This document shows, piece by piece, positions 33,654 through 46,677 of a stretch of 64,000 nt of DNA. Within the stretch, counting starts at the first letter, position 1, and each line of letters begins with the position of its first letter. The translations under genes were made by a program, and so were the position numbers. The notes below the pieces were generated by a model that was given only the letters and a program-made list of their open reading frames with translations, did not search any database and had not been told where the DNA came from. This stretch comes from Hevea brasiliensis (Eukaryota; Streptophyta; Magnoliopsida; Malpighiales; Euphorbiaceae), in contig NC_079495.1 of NCBI RefSeq assembly GCF_030052815.1, positions 52,864,773 to 52,928,772 on the forward strand, given 5' to 3'.

Positions 33654-36030
33654 TGTAACACCCCTATGTTCAGTAGTGCATTCTACTGTTCCGGTGACAG
33701 TGTCTGTCCGGACAGCTAGGATGCTTGGAATTATATTTAAATGTTAGTGAAGAGACATAAAATAATAAAATACAAGAAAGAAAAATACAAGAAAAATAAA
33801 GGAAAAATAATAGCAATGAAATGTAACCAAGTTAAACAAGCCAAAAACTGTAACGATGGGTGACCGCACCGGGAAGTTACGGCGTGGACCGTTGACTAGT
33901 CTTGGACCGCAGGAAACCCTGGAAAATATTTTTGGGACTTAAATAAGCATCTATTGAAGTATAAATGACATTAGAAATATCAAAGAAAAATTAATTAATT
34001 AGTATAAAGAAAAATGAAAAATCGGTGTTATCGAAAAATTGAGAATACAACCCGAACAGGGGCATTGCGGTCAATTGACACTCCTAGTTGACTTTTGACC
34101 TAAATGTCCATTAAAAATAAATGATATTAAAGTTTGAAAATGTCATGAAAATTAAAATTGTGGTATATAATGTAAATGGTGAAAGAAATGGTGGCAAAAT
34201 GTGAATTATGGAAACCTTGGATTATAATATAATTACCCTATGTTAGTGGAGCACTAAGTAAATTATTATATACCATATAATACCCTAAGTGGACTGAAAT
34301 ATCCACTAACCTTCTGCATCCATCATCTTCTTCACTTAAACATCACTTTGGCCGAACCAAACCTTGAAGAAAACCTCCCATGGCCGTACACATTCAAAGG
34401 CCAAATCACCATCTTCAAGCCACCATTTCCTTAAGAGTTCTTCATTAAAAGTTGAGTACACCTCTTAGGCAGCAGTTTGGGAGCAAAAAGGGATAGATTT
34501 GAAGGAGTTTTGACAAGCTCCACTTGAGGTACATGTTCATTTCTTCATCCTTTCTCCATTAAAGCTTGTGTGGGTGTTGTGTTGAATGGATTTATGGAAG
34601 AAGTTTGAAGGTTTGATGAATTAATGGAGATGTACATTTTGGAAACCATGGAACTTCATTATGTATAGCTTGTTTTTGCATATAAATGGTAGTTTGAGAT
34701 GTTGGTGTAAGTGTTTATATGTATAGGAGTGATTTAGCCAATGTATATTAAGTGTATGTGTAATGGTGCAATTAGTTTTGGAAGCTTGAAAGCAATTTGA
34801 AAGAGATATGTTCAATGGGGTAATTTGGCAACTTTAAAGTGTGGTTAGAAATGTGTAGTTTCATGGAATGGTTTGTTGAATTATGATGCTTATGGTGGCA
34901 ACATGTGTATATGTTTAATTGTTGGGATTTAGACATGTAAATGAGGTATGTTCATGTGATTAAATTATTGTAATTAGACTTTCAAAATTCTGAGTTATAA
35001 TGTGTATGATGAGAGTGGTTACAAGCTGCCCAAAATGACCAAAATATGATGTAAAGTGTGTTAATGTTATGGTACCAAATCAGAATTGGCATGAAAGGTA
35101 AACTTGGTAAGTATTGAATGTGTAATTGGTAAGTGTTGAATAATGTGTAACAGGGCAGTGTACATTTTAGCTTAGAACCTTAAGTGTGTGACTCCAATTG
35201 GTATGAGAGCAATTGGAGGTGAAACTAGGCACAAAAAGTGCCAACTTTCATGAAGGAAGCTTACCTAAATTCTGCCTAGAAGGTAACTTGAAAAATGACA
35301 AAATCCAGATTAGTGACTTGAAAGCCTGAAAATTGACCATTTAAGCAGTAGTTAGTGTTTTGACCATAACTTACTCAAAATAGGTCCAAATGACCTGAAA
35401 TTTTTACAATGAATAGTTTGGATATAGATCTACAATTCTTATGAAGACACCAAAGCCCAAAAATGGTCGGAACTAAGCCAAAAAGCTTGTACAAGTTCAG
35501 GTACCAAAACTGGCCAAACCAAAAGTGACCTAAAAATGACCTATGCCTACCATTTTAGTGCATTCTGTCCAGCATTGGTAAATTGACCATATCTTGGTCT
35601 ATACAACAAAGAATGACCTGAAATTTTGCCCCGCGTGCAATAAGACATAGACCTACAAGTTTGTAGTTTGGACCGAAACCCGAAAATTGAGGGAACTAGG
35701 TCGTCCAACTAGGTCAAAATAGTACACCGAAATCCGATAAATTGTAATAAAATGCAATACACTTGAAAATAAAATTGGTGACATATACCAACATTAAAGG
35801 GCTATAAAATGTGACATATTGGTAATATTAGAATTGACTCACTTAGAGTGCATCAAAGGTCAACATTATAGGTTGACTAATGAAATGAATTGAAGGGAAT
35901 AGTACCAAGAAAATTTAAATATTGGATTTTATTGTTAAAAACAAATTCATTGAGTACTGAAACACTTTAAATTGTGTGTTTCAGTTGAAAAGGATATTGA
36001 GAAGTATAAGGAATACTGAGTCAGGGCCAA
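33654..36030 (+). repeat. LTR A1: 5' part of a plus-strand family A LTR
   Basis: Starts TGTAACACCCCTATG with GTTCCGGTGAC and CTGTCCGGACAG, and contains a 5S-like segment (33829-33890) and the CCAATTGG-type inverted repeat (about 35193). It proceeds to the GTGTTTCAGTTG...ACTGAGTCAGGGCC block near 35975-36027. It is cut at GCCAA (36026-36030) by element D1. The U5 end is not in the window. Confidence 0.82.
33829..33890 (+). promoter_or_regulatory. 5S-rRNA-like segment in LTR A1
   Basis: CAAGTTAAACAAGCC, then TAACGATGGGTGACC, then GCACCGGGAAGTTACGGCGTGG. Same arrangement as in A4, with a less conserved A-box-like part. Confidence 0.6.
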
Positions 36031-38150
36031 TGTGACAACCCTTACCCGTCTACAGTGTAGCCGAGCAAGTTATGCCACTCAGTATGCCGGAGCACCAATT
36101 TATGTTTCTATTTACAATTTATCCCTTTTTAATTCATTTATTTACAATTTTGATAAATCTAAATTTTTCTGCAAATTTTATAGAAAATCTAGCAGAGTGC
36201 CGGCTGTAAATTGGAAAAACAGTTCTTCTGAACCTGTTTAAAAATACTTCCAATATAATTTCCAAATCCAAACTCCATTATACACATTTCAAGTCAATCT
36301 CAAAATCTCAATCTCAAATCACAATACTATTTTCAAAACTTTTCTGTTCACTTCATCACTTGAAGCATATTCATAAATATTTCTCAACATTTCATTTATT
36401 AACACACATTATGCAGAAATTTTTAATAATATGAAATTTTATATATTTACATTAATACATAATTACAAGAGTTAATAGTTACAATCCAAACTAATACAAA
36501 ATGCCAAAATACAAAATGCTATGTCCTACCATATGCACTGCAGGTGTGAGGTGACTCGGGACTCCGAATGCAAATCTGAAGGCTCACCCGGTCTGATGTC
36601 TGCTGGGCTCACTAGCTAGGTCTCCAGTACCTGCGCGTGGCAAAAGCGACGCGCTAAGCAATTCTGCTTAGTGGTGACAATATAAAATAAAATAAAATAA
36701 AATAAGATAAAACGAATATTCAGAATGTGTGTTTACATTTTTGGTAGGCTTAACTTCTGATATTATTTGCATTATTATTCGATTAAAATTTGGTAAGATT
36801 TATTATCATTGCCCGAGTAACCCATACTAATTAACTAGACTAGATAAATGGGTAAACTGGCACTAGGTACTAAGTACCTCAGACCACCACACCATCGATC
36901 ACATTGTGTCTCCCGGTGTGCAACAGAATAGTTAATAAGCTGTAATAATTATCGGGGTTAAAACCCAAGTGTAATAATTCAAATAACATAGCCAAAGGCT
37001 ATTATGTCACAGAATGGCATGAGAAGCCATGAAACACAGAATGGCATGAAGCCATATACAGTACTGCTAACAGAACCCTATTGGCATGCCAAGCCATCCA
37101 AACCAATCTTGTTAGGTATACTAGGGCATTTTACACTTTTAAGTTTCACAATTTTTGGAATTTAAGTTTTAGTGTTACTATTCCATTTATTGGTCAACAA
37201 AAATGTTGACTTTTGCATAGACAATAGGTACATTAGTTCTAATATCATCAACATACCACATTTTGCATTCAAAATTTGTTGGTATTGGTTGCTAATACCA
37301 TTTCTAAGCTTAATGTTAGTTGGGCAGAATTTTCAATTTTTATGCTTTGTTTTTACTGTTCCATTGATCAATTTTGCAGTGGGAATTTGGCAAACTGATC
37401 AACATAAAAGTTGTTCCTTATTTTGTCTAGTTGCATTTCCTTTATTGAATCACTCCATTTGGAGTTTTGTAACTCAATTTATGTTTCAAAAACCACAATT
37501 GGCCAGATTGAAATTCTGTCCAGAATTTCTAGACTGACCATATCTACAGTGTAATGAACAGTGATTACAACTCACTTGTTGAATAGGTTCTGGTCATAAT
37601 TTGGGTTAGATTTCTTCATGAAAGTTGTTGGTCTATATCTCAGCTTGTTGCTGGTAAAATTTCAGGTCAATTGGACCTTTCGACACTGATTTATGGCCAA
37701 ATGACCAAACACTGTTCATTTGGTCATTTTGCCCAGGCAAACTGCAGGTCACCCGGATTAGGGCAAGCTTTTGGTCCACGTGATTTGGTTTTATGGGCAT
37801 GGTTTCTTCACCAAAGTTGTGCCATTATGGTCTAGTTTCATGTCCAATTGGCCTTGCACCAATTGAACCTCTACAATTCAAGTTATGGCTGCCCAAACCT
37901 GCTGGACTCATGTCCAATTCTGCAGGTCACCAAGGGTAGCCACACTAATCTCAATTCCTACTACACAAACCACTTCATTTCTTGTTTACAGATATCCAAA
38001 TGGTCACTAATTGACCATTAAAACTCATTTTAACCATTACATGATCAAAGTCTCCATTTTATACCCAAACCCTAACCCATTCCATCTCAATTCACGCATT
38101 CACTTACCTTTCACCATTCTAAACAATAGGTTAGTGTTATGGGCAGCCAC
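36031..38150 (-). repeat. D1 3' LTR, first part
   Basis: Starts TGTGACAACCC, then TTACCCGTCTACAGTGTAGC, after the pentamer GCCAA. Contains a (TAAAA)4 tract near 36683-36706, one unit shorter than in the 5' LTR. A block of about 145-150 bp (about 37234-37380) is absent from the 5' LTR. It stops at GCCAC (38146-38150), where the composite was inserted; the uninterrupted site is visible at 59751-59755. Chance ORFs only. Confidence 0.9.
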
Positions 38151-38234
38151 TATAACGATTGGACTCCAACCACTAGAGGAATTGTCTGCTTTGGCCATAA
38201 GCCTCACGGTTTTGTCCCATAGGTGGAATGGAGA

Positions 38235-38300
38235 ACTTCCCAGGAGGTCACCCATCCTAGGATTTCTCTCAAGCGAGCACGTTTAACCCTGGAGTTCTTC
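38235..38300 (-). ncRNA. 5S-rRNA-derived domain in the Cassandra 3' LTR
   Basis: Minus strand: GAACTCC, GGTTAAACGTGCTCGC, CCTAGGATGGGTGACC, TCCTGGGAAGT. These match the 5S rRNA A-box and C-box regions in order. Cassandra elements are known to carry such a Pol III promoter; transcription of this copy is unproven. Confidence 0.88.
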
Positions 38301-38596
38301 CAACTCTCCAGGCCATTCCACCAAAAGGCGCCTCTAGTGATTAGTTCTCCCATTTTATATATCATTACTTTTGAACCCAAGACCAAATTCGTGCTTTGCC
38401 GATGTGGGATTTGCCTAAGGGACCTTTCTCCCCCCCTTTCGGGACTCAGCGTCCTCGCTGAGGTTTGCCCCACCATCGCTCAAGAGGACACGCGAGCGGC
38501 TCTGATACTAATTGTAACGATTGGACTCCAACCACTAGAGGAATTGTCCGCTTTGGCCATAAGCCTCAAGGTTTTGTCCCATAGGTGGAATAGAGA

Positions 38597-38662
38597 ACTT
38601 CCCAGGAGGTCACCCATCCTAGGATTTCTCTCAAGCGAGCACGTTTAACCCTGGAGTTCTTC
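38597..38662 (-). ncRNA. 5S-rRNA-derived domain in the Cassandra 5' LTR
   Basis: Second copy, 362 bases to the right of the first (the LTR-to-LTR offset) and essentially identical. Confidence 0.88.
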
Positions 38663-38796
38663 CAACTCTCCAGGCCATTCCACCAAAAGGCGCCTCTAGT
38701 GATTAGTTCCCCCATTTTATATATCATTACTTTTGAACCCAAGACCAACTCCGTGCTTTGCCGATGTGGGATTTTCCTAAGGGACCTGCTACTAAA

Positions 38797-41700
38797 TGTG
38801 ACACTCCTTACCCGGCTACAATGTATCCGAGTAAGCTATGTCACACGGTGTACCGGCACACTCTATTTTACCTTAATTAATTTTTTTGTCAAAGTTTTGA
38901 ATATAATTTGTGAAATATAGTTCATTTATTGAAATTATAATTTATTTGAGGTCCCGGATATTTTAAAGAAAATCCGGCAGAGTACTGGCTAAAAATGGAG
39001 AAAACAGTTCTTCAGAACCTGTTAAAAACACTTCCAAATAATTTCCAAACAATCCCCAACTTCAATTCATCAACAAAGTCTTAATATCAAGATCTCCACA
39101 ACATTTCTCAATTTCAGTTCTCAATAACCTTTTCATTTCTCAAACATCCATTTCTCATATACAAATAATAAATAAATGCTCAAATTTTGCATTCATGGCC
39201 ATAACTTTCATTATTTACATGAACATCAGAATACATTACATAAGTTCAAATACATATGAGAAAGTAAAAATTAGCTACAAAATATCAAAATGACACCTAG
39301 TGTCCTACCAATGCAATCGCAGGTTGAGGTGACACGGGCACTGCAGAATCGCCGACGGACTCACCCGATCTGCGGTCTCACGGGCTCACGATCTGTATCT
39401 CCAGTACCTACGCGTGGCAAAAGCAACGCGCTAAGCAATAATGCTTAGTGGTGCAATAGTATAATAAAAGAAAATAGCAGAAAATAAGTATGTATAGAAT
39501 GTGTATGATTTCTTTGTTTGGTATTAGTGTATCCATTATTTCATTATCTTTGTCCACTTTCATTCATTTGGTTGCCCAAGTAACCTACACTAGATGACTG
39601 GACTGGATAACGGGTAACCGCACCGGGTATCAAGTACCTCGGCCGTCACACCATCGGTCACATATGCATCTCCGTGCGGCAATGTAAGCTAACAAGCTGT
39701 GATAACATCAGGCACAAGGCCAAAGCTCAATACAATGTCAGAATGGCTAAAAGCCATAAAATCACAGAATGGTAAATTGCCATGTGCAGTACTGCTAATT
39801 GAAACCTATTGGCATGCCAAACTATCCAAACCAATCTTGTTAGGTATACTAGGGCATTTGAAACTTTTAAATTCTTCAATTTGTGAATTTCAAGTTTTGG
39901 TGTTACTATTCACCTCATTAGTCAACAAAAATGTTGACTTTTGGATAGACAATATGTACATTGACTTTGGCACTCCTAATATACCACATTTTACATTTAA
40001 AACTTGTTAGAATTGGTCACCATTACCATTTCTAACTTAAAACCAAGAGGGCAGAAAATTTCAGTTTTTGAAGCATAAGTTTACTGTTCCATTAAGCACT
40101 GTTGCAGTGGGAATTTGAAGAAATAACAAACATGAAAGTTGTTACTTATTTTGTCTAGTTGAATTTCCTTTTTTGAATCACTCCATTTGGAGTTTTTTAG
40201 CTCCAGATATGGTCCAAAAACCACAGCTGGCCGGATTTCCAAAACTGCAGAATTACCAAATCTATAGTACCATGAACAGTGACTGTGATCGCATATTTGA
40301 ATAGGTTCTGGCCATAATTTGGGGTAGGTTTCTTCATGAAAGTTGTTTTTCTATGTCTTAACTTGTTGCTGTAAAAATTTCAGGTCAATTGACCATATCT
40401 ACAGTAAGTTATGGCCAAATGAACAGTTACTGTTCATTTGATCATTTCTGCAGGTGCTGTTGCAGGGTATCCGGATTGGGATCAACTTTTGGTCCTCTTG
40501 CTTTGGTCTTTTGGGCATGGATTCTTCAGCAAAAATGTGCCATTATAAGCCTAGTTTCATGTCCAATTGGCCAAACACCAATTGGACCTACACAGCCAAA
40601 GTTATGGCTGTGTAAGTGGGCTGGAATCTCAGCCACTCTGTTGCTGTCCCTAGGCAGCCTACACATTCACTTTGCCATGCTATATTTCAGTCCAAATTGT
40701 GGTCAACTTACCTAAAATGGTCACTAATTGACCATTAAAATGTTTTCTAACAATTTCCTAAGCCAAGTCAAATTTTCACTTCTCAAAACCCTAATGTCCA
40801 ATTCAATTTACCCATACATCTTAATTAGCACACTAATTCATTATCCATGCATATACATACCCTAAACATCATTTCTAGCCCACTCTAAGTCCATTAAAAC
40901 AATCAAACTCATCCTTCCTTAGGGCTGCCGAAAATTGAAGATACCCTAACATATATAATTTACTTCAAATTTTTACAATTCCTTAACTTAAAGTGATGCT
41001 CTAACAAAGATTAAAAGAGTGAGAGTGAAAGTATAGCACTAACCTCTTTGCTCAACTTATTGAGCTTGTGAAAACTTTAGAATTCCTCCTCTTTGTGGCT
41101 GCCTAGAGTTACCTTGTGATGTGGGGATAAGTTTTTGTGAATGGAGTAGGGAAATTTATGGTGAAATAGGGAGAGAACTTGAGCTTTGGTTGAAGGATTA
41201 ATGGAGGTTTAGGGCAAGCAAAGGTTTCGGCTGCACTTGAGGAAAGAGGGATGGCTGCTGGCTTTTGGTCTTCCTTATTCTTTATTTATCTCTTTTATTA
41301 GTTAGTCAAATGGTTGCTTAATTGTGATTGGTTATAGTTTTCTTAATGACATCACCATGATGTCATAAATAAGCCTTTTCCTCATTTTCTTTTCTTTTCT
41401 TCACTACTCATTTTAAATTTAATTTCTAGTAATGTTTATTCATATTTTATGTCATATTAATTATTTACTCAACTGGACAAGTCGGCCAAAAATCACCTCT
41501 GAAGGCGAAATGACCAAAATGCCCTCCGTTTGGCTTAACGGGTCAAAATTGTCTGTACCGATTGAAAAATTTTTCTAAGTATTTCCTTGGCATTCTAATG
41601 CCATAGGAACCTCAATAACCCTTCTCTGGAGTCCCAAAAATTATTTTATAATTTTTCCCCCGGGTCTAGGGCTCCTAGTTGCGAGAATCGCAACTTCCCT

Positions 41701-41908
41701 CTAGGTTACCCATCACTAGGGCACCGGCTCGTTTAACTGGGTTGTATTTTATTTCTAAAATTTTTACTAAATTTTTCTTATTAATATTTGAGTTAACTAT
41801 GGTCCCCCAATTTAGTTTAAATATTTTTCTGGACATTCTAGCTGTCCGGACCGACACTGGTCACCGGAACAGCAGGATGTACAGAGTAGTTACTGGGAGG
41901 GTGTTACA
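38797..41908 (-). repeat. C1 3' LTR (3112 bp)
   Basis: TGTGACACTCC at the left to GAGGGTGTTACA at the right. Contains CTAAGCA-ATAA-TGCTTAG (39431-39448), the CCAATTGG...CCAATTGG inverted repeat (about 40562) and a 5S-like segment (41677-41744). The four bases TAAA left of it (38793-38796) match the spacer between LTR and PBS at the other end of C1. Chance ORFs only. Confidence 0.92.
41677..41744 (-). promoter_or_regulatory. 5S-rRNA-like segment in the C1 3' LTR
   Basis: Minus strand: CCAGTTAAACGAGCCGG, CCCTAGTGATGGGTAACC, then GAGGGAAGTTGCG. CAGTTAAACGAGC differs from the 5S A-box region CAGTTAAGCGTGC at two positions. Confidence 0.6.
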
Positions 41909-41919
41909 ACTCTTCCCCT

Positions 41920-43507
41920 CTAATTTAAATTTCGTCCTTGAAATTTACCTGATGCAAACAGTTGAGGGAACTGTTGCCTCATCGTTTCTTCACTTTCCCA
42001 AGTTGCCTCTTCGGTGTTGTGGTGCCTCCATAGCACTTTCACCAGTGGAATCTGCTTGTTCCTCAACTCTTTCACTTCCCAAGCCAGGATCCGTAGAGGT
42101 TCTTCTTCATACGTCAAATTCGGTTGTATTTCAATTTCTTCCCTGGAGATGACATGTGAAGGATCTGAGCGGTATCTTCTGAGCATGGATACGTGAAACA
42201 CATTGTGGATCTTGTCCAGCTCTGGTGGTAAAGCTAGCCTATAGGCCACTGGACCCACACGTTCAATGACTTCATATGGGCCAATGAATCTAGGGCTTAA
42301 CTTACCTTTTCTTCCAAACCTCAATACCTTCTTCCACGGTGACACCTTGAGGAACATTTTGTTGCCAACCGCATATTCTATTTTTTTCCTCTTCAGGTCG
42401 GCATAAGATTTCTGTCTGTCTGAGGTAACCTTCAAATTGGCTTTGATTAGTTTTACTTTCTCCTCAGTCTGTTTCACCAGGTCTGGCCCTACCAATTTAT
42501 CTTTGCCCAATTCAGTCCAGCACACTGGAGTTCTACATTTTCTCCCATACAGTGCTTCATATGGGGCCATTTGGATGCTAGCTTGGTAGCTATTGTTGTA
42601 TGCAAATTCTGCCAGTGGGAGGTATCTATCCCAGCTTTCCTCAAACTCAATGACACAACTCCTCAGCATATCCTCAAGGACCTGACATATTTTTTATGTT
42701 ATTGTTATCATTTCAGTTCAATATGTGTATTTATCTAATTGGTTTCAATTGTTTACTTGGATTACTCTTTCAGATTGCCCATCCGTCTGAGGATGGAAAG
42801 CTGTGCTGAAATGGAGTTGTGTACCCAAGGACTCATGCAACTTCTTCCAAAATCTTGATGTAAACCTTGGGTCCCGATCAGATATGATGGAAAGTGGAAT
42901 TCCATGCAGTCTAACTATCTCACTGATATACAATTCTGCTAACTTCTCCAGTGAGTAGTCACCCTAATCGCAGAAGTGTGCTGACTTTGTCAATCTATCC
43001 ACTATCACCCATACTGCATCATGTTTCTTCTGGGTGAGAGGTAGACCACTTACAAAATCCATGGTGACCCGATCCCATTTCCATTCAGGTATGCGTATAG
43101 GCTGTAGCAATCCTGATGGAACTTGATGTTCCGCCTTGACTTGCTGACATGTCAAGCATTTAGTCACATAGTCAGCTATGTCCTTCTTCATACTAGGCCA
43201 CCAATATCAAGCTTGGATCATGATACATCTTTGTACTTCCTGGGTGCATAGCATATACACTGGTGTGTGCCTCTTTTAGAATACTGGCCTTCAATTCCCC
43301 ATTATCTAGTACACACAGTCTTCCTTTGTAATACAGACACCCATCTGCTTTCACCTCATGGTCAGTTGCTTTTCCCTCTGAGATTTTGCTCATAATAGCC
43401 AGTAACTTTTCATCTACTTTTTGCCCATCTAAAATCTGGCCAGAGGTGTTTGGCCTCACTTGCAACTCACCAAAATAGCTCCATCTCGAATCAAAGATAG
43501 ACGGCAT
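41920..43507 (-). pseudogene. pol: C1 integrase with chromodomain, interrupted by an intron-like segment
   Basis: From the right: the linker and integrase N-terminus (HPGSTKMYHD, then a frame break), [16 protein letters not shown], catalytic Asp in [17 protein letters not shown], Asp in [13 protein letters not shown] and Glu in [10 protein letters not shown] 75-nt GT-AG segment follows, after which the frame resumes VLEDMLRSCVIEFE. The uninterrupted 42669-41920 frame holds the core C-terminus, the GPY/F motif (FIGPYEVIERVGPVAYRL) and the chromodomain (EEPLRILAWEVKELRNKQ, IPLVKVLWRHHNTEEATWES). It ends with ...GRNLN at a stop in the PPT. Frame breaks near 43192 and 42940 make it non-functional. 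Confidence 0.9.
42682..42756 (-). other. Intron-like segment in the C1 integrase (75 nt, GT-AG)
   Basis: On the minus strand coding sequence ...VIQ is followed by GTAAACAATTG and ends ...TATGTCAG, after which VLEDML resumes exactly where B reads VIQ-ILEDML. The segment is A/T-rich and contains an in-frame stop (GTA AAC AAT TGA), so the protein needs it removed. TGATAAC is a possible branch site. D1 has a segment at the same codon with the same GTAAAC start. Confidence 0.75.
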
Positions 43508-44812
43508 TCAATGATCTCAAAGTCGTGATGGACTTTTCGCTCAAAGCATCAAGAACTACATTTGCCTTCCCGTGATGGTAGTCAATCACACAATCATAAT
43601 CCTTCAGGAACTCAATCCATCGCCTCTGTCTAAGGTTGAGCTCCCTCTGAGTTGGCAAGTATTTCAGACTCTTGTGGTCTGTGTAAATGTAGCACTTTTC
43701 ACCATACAAGTAATGCCTCCATATCTTCAGTGCGAAGATAATTGCTGCAAGCTCTAGATCATGGGTATGGTAGTTCTGTTCATGTGGCCTTAGCTGTCTG
43801 GAAGCATAAGCGACCACATTCCCCTCTTGCATCAATACACACCCTAACCCATTATGAGAAGCATCACTATAGACCACGAAGTCCTTTCGACGTTTGTGTT
43901 AACACCGGTGCCTCTGTCAACATAGCCTTCAACTTCTCAAAACTGGTGCGACACTTGTCATTCCACCAAATCGACATTCTTGTGTAACAACTTGGTCATT
44001 GGAGCAGCTATTAAAGAAAATCCTTCACAAATCTCTTGTAATACCCACTAGCCCCAAGAAGCTTCGACCTCGGTTGTATTCTCGAGGCTTCCATTCCATC
44101 ATCGCTTCTATTTTCTTGGGATCCACCTAATCCCATCAATGACACTATGTGTCCAAGGAATGCAATCTCACTCAACCAAAAGTCACACTTGGACAACTTA
44201 GCATCTGCCTTCTTTTCTCTCGTGGTTTGCGTAACAATCCTCAAATGCTCATCATGTTCTTCCCTGGTCTTGGAATACACCAAAATATCATCAATAAAGA
44301 CCACTACGAACCGATCTAGGTATGGATGGAAGATACGATTCATAAGGTCCATGAATGCCGCTGGTGCATTGTTAGGCCAAAGGGCATCACTAGAAACTCA
44401 TAATGCCCGTATCGGGTCCTGAATGCAGTCTTTAGCACATCTGCATCCTTCACCCTCAACTGATGATACCCTGATCTGAGGTCAATTTTGGAAAATACTC
44501 TGCTTCCTTCAACCGATCAAACAGATCATCAATTCTAGGCAACGGATATTTGTTCTTCATACCACTTTATTCAATGCCAGAATCAATGCAAAGCCTCAAA
44601 GTCCCATCCTTCTTTTTCACAAACAGCACTGGAGCTCCCCACGGTGACACACTGGGGCGTATGAACCCCTTATCAAGAAACTCTTGCAACTGAGTTTTCA
44701 ACTCTCTCAATTCAGTGGGTGCCATCCTATAAGGAGCAATGGAAATGGGTCTTTGATCGGCAGTTGTCTCAATAGCAAATTCGACTTCCCTTTCTCGTGG
44801 CAAACCGTGCAA
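43491..44812 (-). pseudogene. pol: C1 reverse transcriptase and RNase H
   Basis: RT starts in [51 protein letters not shown]. Frameshifts then disturb the block up to [19 protein letters not shown], with an intact catalytic [10 protein letters not shown] further frame break follows GHIVS (about 44130). The RNase H frame 43877-43491 keeps [34 protein letters not shown] and TDHKSLKYL. The Asp-Ala pair near its end (LDALSEKS) departs from the usual ADALSRKS. At least three frameshifts separate the pieces. Confidence 0.88.
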
Positions 44813-44856
44813 TTCTTCAGAAATACCTGCAGGAAGTTTCTTCAGAGGTATATCAC

Positions 44857-46550
44857 TCAGTTTGGCTTAGCACGCCTAGTATCCACCACATGTGCTAGGT
44901 AGGCTTCACCTTTTCTCATCATTCTTCTTGCAATCGTGGTCGAGATAACATTGACAGAAATCTGTCCTTTCACCCACAATGATGATCTCATTACCCTCGA
45001 AGTTTTCAGAGAAATTCTCTTCAATTTGCAATCAACCATTGCACGATGACGTGACAACCACCCATTCCCAAAATCACGTCAAACTCGTGGAAGGGCAACT
45101 CAATCAGTGTCCGCCAAGAATTCATACCCCAATCCTTAACGCAACCCTTGTATACTTTGTTCACCACTACATCGTGGCCCAATGGATTAGTGACCAGAAT
45201 GTCTTGGTCACTCTCCCTACTAGTATCCCCTTTCTACGGTAGGTTGATGCAGATGTATGAGTGAGTGGATCTGGATCCACCAATGCATGCACAGTGTATT
45301 GTAGAGGGAGAACGCACTCGATGACGTCCGGCATCTTGCTCCTCCCGAGCTCGGGGCATAATTTCAGTAGGTGGTCCATTAATCGCCTCTCTGTGGCTCG
45401 GATGCAGCCTCTGTGATGGTCCTACACCTCGACTTGCCGATTTTCTACCTCTGCGTGGTGCAGAATGTGTCTGCTTGTGTTGGAGCATTGTAGTAGTTCT
45501 ACGTGGGCGCTCTCACTGATGCTCTGTCGACCCACATCTTAGCAGCACCGATTTCTCCAACACTCCCCCTTATGCCATTTCAGGCAGTGTGGACATGCAG
45601 AAGATGTGGGGGCTGGTCCCCTGAACCCCATCCCTAGAGAGCTGCCCACTGATGGTGTGGACTGACCTCTCCTAGGGGTGAACTGTGGCCTGGGTCCCTG
45701 AGACTGACCTTGACCTTGTGGCTAACCCGAACTCTGTGCAGGTGGACCTCTGAACTTCTTCCCAGGTGCAGGAGATGAGCTAGACTGACTCGGTCCCCTC
45801 TTCTGCTGTCTCTCCCTTCTGGTCTGCTCACTTATTCTTACTTTTTCAACCGTTATTGTAGCTTCCACTAACTTGCTAAATTCTGTGATTCCCAAGGCAG
45901 TGAGCTGAATCTTTATGTTGTCATTTAGTCCCTCTTCGAATCTCTTGCACCTTTCAGCTTCATTAGGGACTATCTCCCTTCCATAGCGGTTTAATCGGAC
46001 AAATTCCTTTTCATACTCGGCCACTGATAGCTGTCTCTGCCTCAGGTTAATAAACTCTCTTCTTCTCTCTTCTAGGTATACAGTACCCACATATTTCTTC
46101 TAGAATTTTGAGAGAAAGAAGTCCCAAGTTCTGACTTCCGCTGCACTTCATCGACACAAGATCCCACCATGCGCAGCATCATCTTGCAACAGGATATGGC
46201 AAATTTCTAGGTTTTGCTTTGGGGTGCAGTGGAGTTGTTTTAGAACTCGCCTGCCTGCTCAACCAATTCTCACCGCAATGAGTCATCTTCTCTCTGCCGA
46301 AAAAGTCCATTGCTCCAAACTTTCTTAGCCTTTCCAGTGTGATTTAACTGTGGAGCCGGTGGTGGTGGTGCCGCATTACTCGGCCATTTGTCTAAAGAAA
46401 TCGGCCATTTCTGGAACATGGCCTGTGGAGGCCGAGCAGTAATCGCTTGAGTCGGGCGAGCAGTTCTCCCATGCCCCCAGTCTCAGCTGCTGCAGGTGGA
46501 GCATGACCCTCCACTTCCTCCTCGACTGCTCTCTGTGATGAAGGGTCTAT
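44857..46550 (-). pseudogene. gag: C1 gag and protease
   Basis: The expected start at 46550-46548 reads ATA where D1 has ATG, so the initiator is lost. Traces of SSQRAVEEEVEG and FGAMDFFG follow in broken frames. An open stretch at 46090-45722 carries the gag C-terminal part (REFINLRQRQLSVAEYEKEF, ERCKRFEEGLNDNIK). The zinc knuckle region (GSTEHQ, about 45520) is damaged. The protease motif near 45275 reads DPDPLTHS instead of DPGSTHS, with a frame change. [17 protein letters not shown] to YLAHVVDTR (45057-44857) is the protease-RT linker. Confidence 0.82.
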
Positions 46551-46660
46551 ATCCTATTCAAAATAAAAAAGACAAACAGATCTGCATTAGTGTCACCTCG
46601 ACTCTTACAAATGCAATGCATGGTATGGACTCAATCTAGGCCCAGAAACGCCTAAACCGT

Positions 46661-46672
46661 GCTCTGATACCA
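46661..46672 (-). other. Primer-binding site of C1
   Basis: Minus strand TGGTATCAGAGC, exact initiator tRNA-Met PBS, separated from the LTR end (46678) by TTTAG. Confidence 0.93.
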
Positions 46673-46677
46673 CTAAA

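Larger units (their letters stand above)
38151..38787 (-). mobile_element. Cassandra-type TRIM retrotransposon
   Basis: Two near-identical 275-bp LTRs (38151-38425 and 38513-38787) flank an 87-bp internal region without coding capacity. On the minus strand the internal region opens with a PBS (TAGTATCAGAGC, 38499-38510) and ends with a G-rich PPT (about 38428-38437). Each LTR contains a 5S-rRNA-related segment, the defining trait of Cassandra. The LTRs also hold AAATCCCACATCGGC, shared with the TRIM at 6533. Such elements encode nothing and depend on proteins of autonomous elements. GCCAC lies directly left; on the right GCTAC, TAAA and then the C1 LTR follow. Confidence 0.92.

Noticed and set aside
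38235..38300. A genuine 5S rRNA gene
   Set aside because: Only the promoter-bearing part is similar, with several changes from 5S. It sits inside duplicated 275-bp LTRs with a PBS, which identifies Cassandra.
38204..38748. Overlapping ORFs of 60-141 codons on both strands, repeated twice
   Set aside because: They lie entirely within the two LTRs of the Cassandra TRIM and repeat because the LTRs repeat; they overlap the 5S-derived segment and resemble no protein.
39699..40010. A 103-codon ORF that recurs almost unchanged at 47588-47899
   Set aside because: The recurrence is explained by the two C1 LTRs. It lacks protein-like composition and lies in LTR, not internal, sequence.
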